Shown here piece by piece: positions 44,412 to 56,454 of a stretch of 64,000 nt of DNA. Numbering within the stretch: position 1 is the first letter of the stretch; every line of letters begins with the position of its first letter. The DNA is from Tepidanaerobacter syntrophicus (GTDB taxonomy: Bacteria > Bacillota > Thermosediminibacteria > Thermosediminibacterales > Tepidanaerobacteraceae), in contig NZ_DF977001.1 in NCBI RefSeq assembly GCF_001485475.2, positions 1-64,000 of the forward strand, written 5' to 3'. The translations under genes and the position numbers were made by a program. The notes below the pieces were generated by a model. It did no database searches. It saw nothing but the letters and a program-made list of their open reading frames with translations, and was not told the origin of the DNA.

Positions 44412-44828
44412 ATGCTGACTGAAAAAATAGAAAAGTACTATTCGAAGGAATTTGACTTAAACTGCGCAGAGGCCATGGTTTATTCGGCAAATGAAGAATA
44501 TGGTTTAAACTTAGATAAAAAAGCTCTGAAAATGGCATCAGGCTTTGGAGGCGGTATGGGCATTGAAAGTGTATGCGGTGCCCTGACAGGCGGGATAATG
44601 GTGCTGGGCGTGCTTTTTACAAAAGAAAAAGCTCACGAAAGTGAGCGTGTCAAGACATTAGAAAAAGAATTCTTAAGCCGATATAAGGATAAGATGGGTG
44701 ATATATTGTGCAAACCCCTAAAAGAAAAGCACCATAACGATGAGGTCAGGTGTCTTAATGTTATAAAAGAAGCGGGAGTAATACTGGATGATATAGTTAA
44801 AAGAGAGCTAGGAACTCCTTCTAGATAA
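44412..44828 (+). CDS. C_GCAxxG_C_C family redox protein
   Basis: 138 residues with the family motif: Cys in LNCAEAMVYSANEEYG (~17), GFGGGMGIESVCGALTGG (~47-64), and two further cysteines (DILCKPLK and EVRCLNV). It probably binds a metal or Fe-S centre; no firm function is known. ATG 44412 follows AAAAAGGAG; the frame from 44361 overlaps gatD. Its 3' end overlaps the convergent niacin transporter gene by 21 bp. Confidence 0.88.
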   Translation: MLTEKIEKYYSKEFDLNCAEAMVYSANEEYGLNLDKKALKMASGFGGGMGIESVCGALTGGIMVLGVLFTKEKAHESERVKTLEKEFLSRYKDKMGDILCKPLKEKHHNDEVRCLNVIKEAGVILDDIVKRELGTPSR

Positions 44829-45302
44829 AGACATACTGTTTGAAACAGCTTTATAGAGCACTACGGCTATGGCGCTGTCTGCCAAATGGTGCAGTACGGT
44901 TCCTATACCTACAACCACAAATGCAGTATATAGATCAAAACCGAAAGGAAGCACTATCAAAGATTCTCCTAAAGCATGAATCGGTGTTACGGCAATTAAA
45001 GCCTTGGAGAACGAAAAACCCTTTTTGATTAAATAAGCACCGGCTACTCCGAATGCTACATGGATAAGAGCTCTTGCCGCTATAACAGGTCCCAGCATCA
45101 GCAGGAAACCAAAGGCAGAACCCAACCCCACCATCACAGCTGCCCAAGGGCTAATTAGCATTGCCAGCATCGAGGGTACGTGAGAGGCCAGTGTTGCCGA
45201 AAACGGAGGGATATATACCCTGAGGTAGCCGCCAAAAGCTACCGGTATTAATATTGCCAGTGCTGTCAGTAAAGCACTTATTACAAGATCTCTAGTTTTC
45301 AT
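44808..45302 (-). CDS. niaX: Niacin ECF transporter substrate-binding subunit (NiaX-like)
   Basis: 164 residues, five to six TM helices, start KTRDLVISALLTALAILIPV and a central SMLAMLISPWAAVMVGLGSAFGF typical of ECF S components. The NiaR-type regulator encoded next to it supports niacin as the substrate. It would share an energising ECF module encoded elsewhere. Confidence 0.82.
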   Translation of the reverse strand: MKTRDLVISALLTALAILIPVAFGGYLRVYIPPFSATLASHVPSMLAMLISPWAAVMVGLGSAFGFLLMLGPVIAARALIHVAFGVAGAYLIKKGFSFSKALIAVTPIHALGESLIVLPFGFDLYTAFVVVGIGTVLHHLADSAIAVVLYKAVSNSMSLSRRSS

Positions 45303-45344
45303 TGCACATTTTTTCCTTTCAAAGTATAATAATTGTTAATAACT

Positions 45345-45374
45345 ATTATACTGTATATACACATGACAAGTCAA
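45345..45374 (-). promoter_or_regulatory. Promoter of niaX with candidate NiaR operator
   Basis: Minus strand: TTGACT, 18-nt spacer, TATAAT. The spacer holds the perfect 10-bp palindrome TGTATATACA (45352-45361) and an adjacent GACTTGTCATGTG. A repressor bound here would occlude RNA polymerase; assignment to NiaR is inference from the neighbour. Confidence 0.6.
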
Positions 45375-45390
45375 TAAATTTTAAAAAAAA

Positions 45391-45900
45391 TTATTCTAAA
45401 AGCATCCCTTTTTCCTTTAATAGCTTTTCGGCTTTATTGATGCAGTCCAAGTTAATAGCCTCAATCGTATGAATATGCACCCCGTCTGTAAGCTGCGAGA
45501 GCAAACTTGCTCTATGTTCTTTCACTGCATTTAAAAAATTTTCCACATCCTCGGAAGTAGACAGCATAAGCATGCCTCGAAGTTCGCCATATATAGGATG
45601 CTCAACTATTACATCAATCACTTTACAGCCGCATTCTACAAATGTCAGCAGCTCTTCCCGGGTTAGATCTGCATCATGGCGCACAGCTATTTGTTTGGTA
45701 TAAGGCAGCATCGTGCCCTGCACCATGTACCCTTGAGCAGTTGCGATAATATTATTTCCTGCTGCCCTAAGTATAGCAATATCCTGGACTATGACTTGCC
45801 GCGTAACATTGAAAATCTTTGCAAGTTCACTGCCTGACATAGGTTCCTTGCAAGACTTAAGCAACTCTAAAATTTTATTCCTGCGCTGTTGGGTATTCAT
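45391..45900 (-). CDS. niaR: NiaR-type niacin-responsive transcriptional repressor
   Basis: 169 residues. N-terminal winged HTH (RRNKILELLKSCKEPMSGSE; FNVTRQVIVQDIAILRAAG) and a C-terminal 3H domain with conserved histidines (AVRHDADLTREELL, VEHPIYGELRG, HIHTIEA). The 3H domain binds nicotinic acid with a metal. Located directly upstream of niaX on the same strand, as expected for its regulon. Confidence 0.9.
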   Translation of the reverse strand: MNTQQRRNKILELLKSCKEPMSGSELAKIFNVTRQVIVQDIAILRAAGNNIIATAQGYMVQGTMLPYTKQIAVRHDADLTREELLTFVECGCKVIDVIVEHPIYGELRGMLMLSTSEDVENFLNAVKEHRASLLSQLTDGVHIHTIEAINLDCINKAEKLLKEKGMLLE

Positions 45901-46079
45901 ATTACTAACACCACCCTTACTAATCTGATTTTATTATATCAGTAGTTTACGATACTTTCCACATCGCTACAAATTTTATAACGTGATACAAAGCTTGCTA
46001 TAGAGATTAAAGAGACTTACACTAAAGTCATATATATATATTCTAAGGCATTAAACTATATTATACTAGGAGGTTTGCA

Positions 46080-47069
46080 ATGCTATACATCAAAAACGAA
46101 TCAAACGATCCTTATTTCAACATGGCCCTTGACGAATATGTGGTAAGCAGCCTTGATCCATCAGAGGATTACTTTTATTTTTACCAAAATAAACCCGCCG
46201 TTATAATCGGCAGAAACCAAAACACTATAGAAGAAGTAAATCAGGAATATGTAAATGAAAACAATATTATAGTGGTAAGGCGCATGTCAGGGGGAGGAGC
46301 AGTCTATCATGACCTGGGCAATGTAAATTTTAGCTTTGTGGTAGACTACAAGCCGGAAGACTTCAACAATATAGAAAGATTTGCTAAGGCCATAGTAAAA
46401 GCTCTTGAAAAATTAGGAATAAATGCTGAATTTTCCGGCAGAAATGATATAACAATAGACGGGAAAAAGATATCCGGCAATGCCCAATATATCACCAAAG
46501 GACGAATACTTCACCACGGCACCCTGTTATTTGACTCAGATTTGACGGTTCTCAGCAAAGCATTGAATGTTAAACCTGAAAAAATTCTCTCTAAAGGCGT
46601 AAAATCTGTAAAAAGCAGAGTGACAAATATCAAGGAGTATTTAAAGGACGATATATCGATTCCCACATTTAAAGAAATGCTTCTAAAATATGTTTTTGAG
46701 GTAGAGGGAAGCGAGCTAAATGAATATATACTGACTCCGGAAGATATGAAAAATATCACAAAGCTCAGAGATGAAAAATATGCAACATGGGAATGGAATT
46801 TCGGAAATGCTCCCGAGTTTGATCTTGTGCGTTCCCACCGCTTTGACGGCGGAGAAATCCAAGTTCGCATGAACGTAAGAGATGGTATAATAACAGATAT
46901 CAAATTTTTTGGCGATTTCATGAGTGTCCGCGATATTTCAGAAGTCGAAAAGCAACTTAAAGGACAAAAATTCAAAAACGATGCAATAAAAGCTGCTCTT
47001 TCGAAGTTGAATTTAAAGGACTACTTCGGCTCAATAAGCCTGGAAGAAATAGCAAGTCTGTTTTATTAA
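46080..47069 (+). CDS. lplA: Lipoate-protein ligase
   Basis: 329 residues. The N-terminal YIKNESNDPYFNMALDEYVV, lipoyl-AMP motif RRMSGGGAVYHDLGN (~70-84), and KKISGNAQY (~128) with the catalytic lysine region identify LplA; a C-terminal accessory domain follows. It attaches free lipoate to E2 or GcvH proteins, none of which are in the window. TAGGAGG precedes ATG 46080. Confidence 0.94.
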   Translation: MLYIKNESNDPYFNMALDEYVVSSLDPSEDYFYFYQNKPAVIIGRNQNTIEEVNQEYVNENNIIVVRRMSGGGAVYHDLGNVNFSFVVDYKPEDFNNIERFAKAIVKALEKLGINAEFSGRNDITIDGKKISGNAQYITKGRILHHGTLLFDSDLTVLSKALNVKPEKILSKGVKSVKSRVTNIKEYLKDDISIPTFKEMLLKYVFEVEGSELNEYILTPEDMKNITKLRDEKYATWEWNFGNAPEFDLVRSHRFDGGEIQVRMNVRDGIITDIKFFGDFMSVRDISEVEKQLKGQKFKNDAIKAALSKLNLKDYFGSISLEEIASLFY

Positions 47070-47087
47070 AAGAAAATTTATCTATAA

Positions 47088-47117
47088 TAAAAGGCTTTCT
47101 TAACAGAAGCCTTTTTT
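47088..47117 (+). terminator. Terminator after lplA
   Basis: AAAAGGCTT/AAGCCTTTT stem with a short loop and T6. Confidence 0.85.
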
Positions 47118-47240
47118 AATTATTTTAATTACTTAATTAAAATTTTTATAAAGTAATTAAAAAAGTAGCAGGATTTTCTGTTTATATGTCGAATATATAT
47201 TTAAGATAGTAAAAATTTTAATGAAGTTGGAGAATTTTTT

Positions 47241-48431
47241 ATGGGAGAATTTGATCTAGATAAATTTAAAACAATAGCAACTCCTAACGACTGCTTGGTT
47301 TTAAATACAATAAGACACCAGGGCCCGATATCCCGGGCAGATATTGCAAAAGCGACAAACCTTACGGCTCCTGCCATTACCTATATAACAAACAAACTAC
47401 TGGACTCGGGGATAGTAACAGAGCATACGATAGGACAATCCAGCGGCGGCAGGCGGCCCATTCTCCTTGCAATAAACCCTGACACTTTAAACGTTTTGGT
47501 AATCCATATAAGCTCTAACAGATTAAGAGGCTACCTGGTAGACGGAGAGCTGAACGTGATTTCAGAAAAGGAATACTCCGTCCAGAAGATGGCTAAAGAT
47601 GACATATTAGAACTTATGCTCAGCACAATATTGGATTTAAAAAAAGATGCAAAAACCGACATACTTGGCATCGGCGTTGTAGTTCACGGTCCGGTTCAGT
47701 CTAAAGAAGGCATATCCTTATTTGCGCCAAATCTTGGTTGGAGAAATGTTCCTATAAAATATATCGTTGAAGAAAAAATAGGCCTTCCAACCTTTGTAGA
47801 AAACGACGTAAGAGCCATGGCCATAGGGGAATTTTACTATGGCTCAGCATCCGACATTGAAAATATGGTGTTTTTGAAAGTGGGCTACGGCATAGGTTCT
47901 GCAATATTTATAGATGGTAAGCTTTATCGAGGATGCGGGGACAGTGCCGGAGAAATCGGACACACTACCATAGATGTGGGCGGACCGCTGTGCAGCTGCG
48001 GCAATTATGGCTGTTTAGAAGCTGTGGCATCTGAGAATGCCCTTGTAAAATCAATGATTAAGTCAATTAAGGAAGGAAGGTCCTCCATGGTTCAAGAAAT
48101 GGCAGGAGGAAACCTTGAGGATATAACACCTGAGATGATTTACGAAGCCGCCGAGAAAAACGATAACCTTGCAGGCAGATTCTTGAGGCAGACAGCCCGC
48201 TACCTCGGCATAGGCATAGCAAATGCAATAAATACGTTTAATCCTGAACTCTTGGTAATCGGAGGAGGGATAGTGAAAGCAAAATCCTCCATCGAAAAGA
48301 CAATGCTTGATACAGTAAAAGACCGATGCCTTGAAAACAGCTTTAATCAGTGCAAAATTGAGTTTTCTCAGATGGGTGAAATAGCCACAATAAAAGGAGC
48401 TGCCGATGTTGTTATGACAGCCATCTTTTAA
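47241..48431 (+). CDS. ROK-family transcriptional regulator
   Basis: 396 residues. N-terminal wHTH (RHQGPISRADIAKATNLTAP) plus a ROK sugar-kinase-like domain with the zinc motif CSCGNYGCLEAVA (~252-264) and phosphate loops (FLKVGYGIGSAIFIDG). XylR/NagC-type regulators use this fold to sense sugars. First gene of the galactoside locus and probably its regulator; the start has only a weak TTGGAG site. Confidence 0.9.
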   Translation: MGEFDLDKFKTIATPNDCLVLNTIRHQGPISRADIAKATNLTAPAITYITNKLLDSGIVTEHTIGQSSGGRRPILLAINPDTLNVLVIHISSNRLRGYLVDGELNVISEKEYSVQKMAKDDILELMLSTILDLKKDAKTDILGIGVVVHGPVQSKEGISLFAPNLGWRNVPIKYIVEEKIGLPTFVENDVRAMAIGEFYYGSASDIENMVFLKVGYGIGSAIFIDGKLYRGCGDSAGEIGHTTIDVGGPLCSCGNYGCLEAVASENALVKSMIKSIKEGRSSMVQEMAGGNLEDITPEMIYEAAEKNDNLAGRFLRQTARYLGIGIANAINTFNPELLVIGGGIVKAKSSIEKTMLDTVKDRCLENSFNQCKIEFSQMGEIATIKGAADVVMTAIF

Positions 48432-48450
48432 AAGAAGCGGAGGGAGATAA

Positions 48451-49407
48451 TTGTACTTTATAGGTGTAGACCTTGGAGGAACAAAGATTGCTTCAGCCCT
48501 TGTAAATCAAAAGGGAGAAATTATAACCGAAAATGTTACCGAAACAGAAGCCTCAAAGGGCGCAGATTATGTATTAAATAAGATTAAAAATGAAATAAAA
48601 AAACTTTACGATGCTGCAGGTTCTGTGCCTATCGGGGGAATAGGCCTCGGAATACCCGGCCTTATGGACATAGAAAAAGGCATTTCTATCTTTGCAGGCA
48701 ATTTAGCATGGCAAAATGTGCCGGTAATTGAGGAATTTAAAAAGGATTTTCACACTCCTATTTTCATGGACAATGATGTAAGAGTAGCAACATTAGCAGA
48801 AAAGTATTTTGGAGCAGGTAAAGACGTAAACACCCTTATATGTGTAACACTGGGCACAGGCATAGGCTCCGGCATAATCCTTGATGGCAAGATTTACAGG
48901 GGATATTCTTACAGCGCAGGCGAGATAGGCCATACAACCGTTATAAAAGATGGACTTTATTGCAACTGCGGAAACCGAGGGTGCCTTGAAATGTATGCAT
49001 CAGCCCCCGGGATTGTGCGCCAGATTAAAAGGCATATTATGGAAGGCCACTATACGATTATGACAAAGATGACAGACGGTAATGTAGATAAAATTACAAC
49101 AAAAACCCTTTCAGCAGCATTTGACGAGGGAGATGGTTTGGCACGTCTTGTAATGGAAAATACAGCAGAACTTCTGGGAATCGGTCTTTCTACATACGCA
49201 CAAATTATCAACCCGGAAATGATTGTAATCGGCGGCGGCGTATCGCTTCTAGGCGATAGACTATTTATTCCCTTGCGGAAATATTTTAATGAACATTTAA
49301 TGCAGGCACTAAGAGATAAAATCCCCATTGTACCTGCAAAACTTAAAGATAAAGCCGGTGCCGTAGGCGCCGCGACTCTTGCTATGAAAAACCTGGGTAT
49401 TTTTTAA
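48451..49407 (+). CDS. ROK-family sugar kinase
   Basis: 318 residues. The ATP phosphate-1 motif IGVDLGGTKIASALV is at the N-terminus, then IPGLMD, catalytic Asp in FMDNDVRVATLAE (~107), GTGIGSGIILDG, and zinc motif CNCGNRGCLEM. It lacks the HTH of its neighbour, so is likely catalytic (glucokinase, allokinase or mannokinase type). TTG 48451 follows GGAGGGAG. 19 bp behind the regulator gene. Confidence 0.9.
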   Translation: MYFIGVDLGGTKIASALVNQKGEIITENVTETEASKGADYVLNKIKNEIKKLYDAAGSVPIGGIGLGIPGLMDIEKGISIFAGNLAWQNVPVIEEFKKDFHTPIFMDNDVRVATLAEKYFGAGKDVNTLICVTLGTGIGSGIILDGKIYRGYSYSAGEIGHTTVIKDGLYCNCGNRGCLEMYASAPGIVRQIKRHIMEGHYTIMTKMTDGNVDKITTKTLSAAFDEGDGLARLVMENTAELLGIGLSTYAQIINPEMIVIGGGVSLLGDRLFIPLRKYFNEHLMQALRDKIPIVPAKLKDKAGAVGAATLAMKNLGIF

Positions 49408-49419
49408 AGGAGGCAAAAA

Positions 49420-50265
49420 ATGTTAGTATCTTCAAAAGAAATGTTGAACAAAGCTCGGCAAAATAACTATGCAATAGCTGCTTTTAACATACACAATTTA
49501 GAAACACTAAAAGCAACGGTAGAAGCCGCTGAGGAGGAACGCGCTCCTCTTATACTTCAGACAACTCCCGGCACCTGTGAATATGCCGGAATAGATTATT
49601 TAGTTGCCATGGCTCATACAGCATCAAATAAAGCCGATATTCCCATAGCATTACATTTAGACCACGGAAATTCCCTTGACCTTGCAATAAAATGCATAGA
49701 CGCAGGCTACACATCTGTTATGATCGACGGCTCTATGCTGCCTTTTAATGAAAATGTTTCCTTAGTAAAACAAGTCGTAGAATACGCTCATAAAAAACAA
49801 GTTCAAGTTGAGGCAGAGCTTGGGCATATTTCCGGAGTCGAAGAAAATATTTCATCAAGCCACGAAGTACTCACTGACCCAAAAGAAGCTGCCGAATTCG
49901 TAAATAGAACTGGCGTAGATTCCCTGGCAATTGCCGTAGGCACAGCCCATGGAGTATATAAAGGGAAGCCTGAAATTCACTTCGACATAATTCAAAACAT
50001 TCGTCAGCTTGTGAATGTGCCCCTGGTTTTACACGGTTGCTCCGGCGTGCCTGAAGAAGATGTAAAACAGGCAATAAAATGCGGAATATGCAAAATAAAT
50101 ATCGCAACAGATATTAAAATTGCCTTCGCTGACGAGCTTAAAAAGTTTTTTGTATCACAGCCTGATGAGACAGATCCCCGCAAATATTTTAAACCTGCAA
50201 TAAAAGCAGTAAAAGATGTAGTAAAATCCAAGATTCATATGGCGGAGTCATACAACAAAGCATAA
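49420..50265 (+). CDS. Class II ketose-bisphosphate aldolase
   Basis: 281 residues. Zn ligands in ALHLDHGNSLDLA (~80-90), VEAELGHISG (~134), AVGTAHGVYKGKPE (His ~179) and VLHGCSGVPE (His ~207) match the FbaA/GatY/KbaY family, which cleaves fructose- or tagatose-1,6-bisphosphate to DHAP and GAP. The beta-galactosidase downstream favours a tagatose role, but sequence alone cannot separate them. AAGGAGG precedes ATG 49420. Confidence 0.9.
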   Translation: MLVSSKEMLNKARQNNYAIAAFNIHNLETLKATVEAAEEERAPLILQTTPGTCEYAGIDYLVAMAHTASNKADIPIALHLDHGNSLDLAIKCIDAGYTSVMIDGSMLPFNENVSLVKQVVEYAHKKQVQVEAELGHISGVEENISSSHEVLTDPKEAAEFVNRTGVDSLAIAVGTAHGVYKGKPEIHFDIIQNIRQLVNVPLVLHGCSGVPEEDVKQAIKCGICKINIATDIKIAFADELKKFFVSQPDETDPRKYFKPAIKAVKDVVKSKIHMAESYNKA

Positions 50266-50279
50266 AGGAGGCTTTTGGT

Positions 50280-51353
50280 TTGATAAATTTAGATGATGTA
50301 GAGAAAGTCAGAGAAATAGACAGCATGAATTCACTTTCTGCAACAGAAAATTATGATTTGCAGTTTGAAGAAGCCATAAATATAGCTCAAAATTTCGAAA
50401 TAGATAAGCCTAACCGCATCTTTCAAGAAATCGTAGTGCTGGGCACAGGCGGAGGATCTTCTGTAGCTGCAGGCCTTTTAAAATCCTACTTGTTTGATGA
50501 ACTTAACATTCCGGTAATAATCAATCAAGGCTATAACATACCTGCTTGCGTGGACAAAGATTCATTGGTGCTGGCAATATCTCATTCAGGAAATACAGAA
50601 GAGACATTAAGCGCCTACGAGCAGGCTGTTAAAGCTGGCGCCCACATAGTAGCTGTTACGGCAGGCGGCAAATTAAAAGAGATGTGCCAAAAAGACAACG
50701 TTCCCTGCCTGATTATACCTTACGATATCGGCCATCCTCGCAGGGATATCGGCTATATTTTCGTGCCCATGGTGGTAATACTGAGTAAACTTGGATTAAT
50801 AGAAGATAAAACAGAAGACCTTAAAAGCCTAGTAGACCTATTTGGCGATCTGAAAAATAGATATGGTGCAGATATTCCGACAAAACAAAATGAAGCAAAA
50901 CAAATAGCAGCCGAGCTTTATGGACATATTCCCCTTGTATACGGCTCCCTTGATTATTATGATTCAGTGGCCTGGAGAATAAAAAATCAGTTTGGCGAAA
51001 ATAGCAAACTCATGGCATTTTATAATGTAATACCCAATTTGCATCATGATGAAGCGGTGGGGTGGGATATGCCTGCAGAACTTATCTCCAAGTTTTATCT
51101 GATTTTACTGCGGGACGATGAACTAGACAGCCCTAAAATAAAAAAGCGCAAAGACATAACCGCCGAAATGCTATCTGCCAGAATGGGCAAAGTAAGACAG
51201 GTTTATGCAGAGGGTCCGAATAGACTTTGCCGCATGTTTTCTCTGGTGTATCTGGGAGATTTTATCACTCTCTATGCTCCTATATATCGAGGAGTAGATC
51301 CTACGCCGGTAAATATCATAAACCTATTTAAACAGAAGATGGCGGAATCGTAA
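50280..51353 (+). CDS. SIS-domain sugar-phosphate isomerase (PGI/PMI type)
   Basis: 357 residues with two SIS domains: VVLGTGGGSSVAAGLLKSYL (~49-68), AISHSGNTEETLSAY (~100), and NLHHDEAVGWDMP (~258) with the His/Glu pair used for isomerisation in bifunctional phosphoglucose/phosphomannose isomerases. TTG 50280, with AAAGGAGG upstream, is the start. It would convert a hexose 6-phosphate to a ketose 6-phosphate between the two kinases of the cluster. The next gene follows its stop directly. Confidence 0.85.
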   Translation: MINLDDVEKVREIDSMNSLSATENYDLQFEEAINIAQNFEIDKPNRIFQEIVVLGTGGGSSVAAGLLKSYLFDELNIPVIINQGYNIPACVDKDSLVLAISHSGNTEETLSAYEQAVKAGAHIVAVTAGGKLKEMCQKDNVPCLIIPYDIGHPRRDIGYIFVPMVVILSKLGLIEDKTEDLKSLVDLFGDLKNRYGADIPTKQNEAKQIAAELYGHIPLVYGSLDYYDSVAWRIKNQFGENSKLMAFYNVIPNLHHDEAVGWDMPAELISKFYLILLRDDELDSPKIKKRKDITAEMLSARMGKVRQVYAEGPNRLCRMFSLVYLGDFITLYAPIYRGVDPTPVNIINLFKQKMAES

Positions 51354-52292
51354 ATGATTCTTACAGTGAATTTAAATGCATCAATTGACAAAGCATATAA
51401 GGTTGAAAATTTCAAAATAGGTGCAGTGACAAGAGTAAAAGAGGTAATTCCCACGGCAGGCGGCAAAGGCTTAAATGTGGCAAGAGTGCTGTCTGCATTG
51501 GGGGAAAACGTGAATGTTACCGGATTTACCGGCGGATTTTCCGGAGCATTTATAGAGCAGGAACTAAAAAAAGAAAATATGCCCTTCAATTTTATTCACA
51601 TAAACGGCGAGACTCGATCCTGCATAAATATTATTGATTTGTCATCAAAAATTCATACAGAGCTGTTAGAGCCGGGACCCGATGTAACAGCTCAAGAACT
51701 TGACGAGTTTTTGAAGTTTTATACAAAAGCAGTTAAAAATTCTGATATTATAACGCTTTCCGGAAGCGCTCCAAAAGGTATCAAAGAAGATATATATGCA
51801 AGACTTGTAACTATTGCGAAAGGCGAGCATAAAAAAGTAATCCTTGATACCAGCGGTAAATACTTAGAGATGGGCCTTGCAAGCGGACCTACTTTAATAA
51901 AGCCAAATAAATCAGAGGCGGAAGCACTTTTAGGAAGGCAGCTAAAAGATATAGAGGAGCTTATAGGCGCTGCGAAAGACCTTGCAAAACTTGGACCGGA
52001 AATTTGCGTAATATCTCTGGGAGAAAAGGGTGCGGTAGCAGCAAGCAGGTCATTAAATGAGGCTTATTGGGCGCTTCCACCCAAAATCCAAGTTTCAAAT
52101 ACGGTAGGCTGTGGGGATGCAATGGTAGCAGGCTTTGCAGCGGCGCTTTACAACAACTTGCCCCTTGAAGACTCACTAAAATTTGCAGTTGCGGTTTCTG
52201 CCGCTGCGGCACTGAGCCCAATAACCGGGGGAATTGTAGTAGAAGAAGTCAGCAATATCGAAGAAAAAGTCAAAATCACAAGATTTAAATAG
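51354..52292 (+). CDS. PfkB-family hexose kinase (1-phosphofructokinase/tagatose-6-phosphate kinase type)
   Basis: 312 residues. N-terminal ILTVNLNASIDKAYKVENF, signature 1 GGKGLNVARVLSALGENV (~38) and signature 2 NTVGCGDAMVAGFAAAL (~245, catalytic Asp) place it in the LacC/FruK branch. ATG 51354 begins at the base after the upstream stop, so translation is coupled to the isomerase. With the aldolase it would split a ketose bisphosphate. REP-like repeats lie directly downstream. Confidence 0.88.
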   Translation: MILTVNLNASIDKAYKVENFKIGAVTRVKEVIPTAGGKGLNVARVLSALGENVNVTGFTGGFSGAFIEQELKKENMPFNFIHINGETRSCINIIDLSSKIHTELLEPGPDVTAQELDEFLKFYTKAVKNSDIITLSGSAPKGIKEDIYARLVTIAKGEHKKVILDTSGKYLEMGLASGPTLIKPNKSEAEALLGRQLKDIEELIGAAKDLAKLGPEICVISLGEKGAVAASRSLNEAYWALPPKIQVSNTVGCGDAMVAGFAAALYNNLPLEDSLKFAVAVSAAAALSPITGGIVVEEVSNIEEKVKITRFK

Positions 52293-52294
52293 AG

Positions 52295-52370
52295 AACACA
52301 TGGGGACAGTCCCTCCGTGCTACCTCGGCAGGCTAAAAAACAGAACACATGGGGACAGTCCATCCGTGTT
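52295..52370. repeat. Two REP-like repeats between the PfkB kinase and lacZ genes
   Basis: Copies at 52295-52321 and 52344-52370 share AACACATGGGGACAGTCC at the start and end in GTGYT. The ends are inverted (AACAC/GTGTT) and can fold into an imperfect hairpin. The text between, TACCTCGGCAGGCT, also recurs at the 62.5-kb cluster. Confidence 0.8.
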
Positions 52371-52403
52371 ACCCGAGATTCAAATAATAGAAATGGAGGC
52401 TGA

Positions 52404-55502
<3,099 letters not shown>

Positions 55503-55533
55503 ATCCATTCCTAAGCCAAAGGGAGTTTTGTTG

Positions 55534-56454
55534 ATGAACAACACGATTGAAAAAAGTCAACCTAACAGGCGGCGGCCTAGATTTGTCGGAACAAGATGGA
55601 ATATAAAAACAGCCCCTTATCTATTTTTGCTGCCGACAATAATTGTCTTCTGCGTTTTTATGATATACCCTTTTGTAAGTTCATTTTTTATGAGCTTTCA
55701 GGAGCTTGAGGGCGGCAAATTTGTTTATGTAGGCCTTAAAAACTATATCAGGCTCATGAAAGACTCTATATTTATAACAGCGCTAAAAAATACCACTATT
55801 TACCTCTTAATTCAGGTACCAATAATGCTTGTTCTTGCGCTGGTAATTGCGAATATGCTGAACCAACGATTTTTAAAAGCAAAAGGGTTCTTCAGAGTAT
55901 CGGTTTTTCTTCCTTGTGTTACGGCGCTTGTGGCCTATGCATTAATTTTTAAACTTTTACTAAACACCGAATATGGCCTTGTAAACTATCTGCTGACTAG
56001 TTTAGGCTTCCCGAAGGTTGATTGGCTAAACGGTCCAATAAGCGCAAAGATTTCCCTTATAATTGCCCTTACCTGGAGATGGACAGGCTATAACACGGTC
56101 ATAATGATTGCAGGGCTGCAAAGGATTCCGGAAGAAATTTATGAGGCTGCTGATATAGATGGGGCAAGCAGTTTTCAGAAATTTAAACAAATTACGATTC
56201 CATTAATGAAGCCAATAATTCTATTTTGCGCCATTACTTCTACTATTGGCACCTTACAGCTCTTTGATGAATCTTATATTTTAACCCATGGAGGTCCTGA
56301 TAATGCCACAATAACTGTTGTTCATTACCTTTACAACATGGGCTTTAGGTATCTGAAGTTTGGATATGCGGCTGCCATGAGCTATGTGCTGCTTATAATT
56401 GTAGCAATATTGTCGGCTATACAATTTAAGATTAGCGGGAGTGATGACTTGTGA
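55534..56454 (+). CDS. Sugar ABC transporter permease 1 (CUT1, UgpA/MalF type)
   Basis: 306 residues, six TM helices, EAA loop EEIYEAADIDGASSFQKFKQ near residue 205 that contacts the ATPase. ATG 55534 lies 8 nt after GGGAG; two TTG codons precede it. Forms a heterodimer with the next gene. No ATPase gene is present in the cluster, so a shared MsmK-type ATPase elsewhere is likely. Confidence 0.93.
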   Translation: MNNTIEKSQPNRRRPRFVGTRWNIKTAPYLFLLPTIIVFCVFMIYPFVSSFFMSFQELEGGKFVYVGLKNYIRLMKDSIFITALKNTTIYLLIQVPIMLVLALVIANMLNQRFLKAKGFFRVSVFLPCVTALVAYALIFKLLLNTEYGLVNYLLTSLGFPKVDWLNGPISAKISLIIALTWRWTGYNTVIMIAGLQRIPEEIYEAADIDGASSFQKFKQITIPLMKPIILFCAITSTIGTLQLFDESYILTHGGPDNATITVVHYLYNMGFRYLKFGYAAAMSYVLLIIVAILSAIQFKISGSDDL

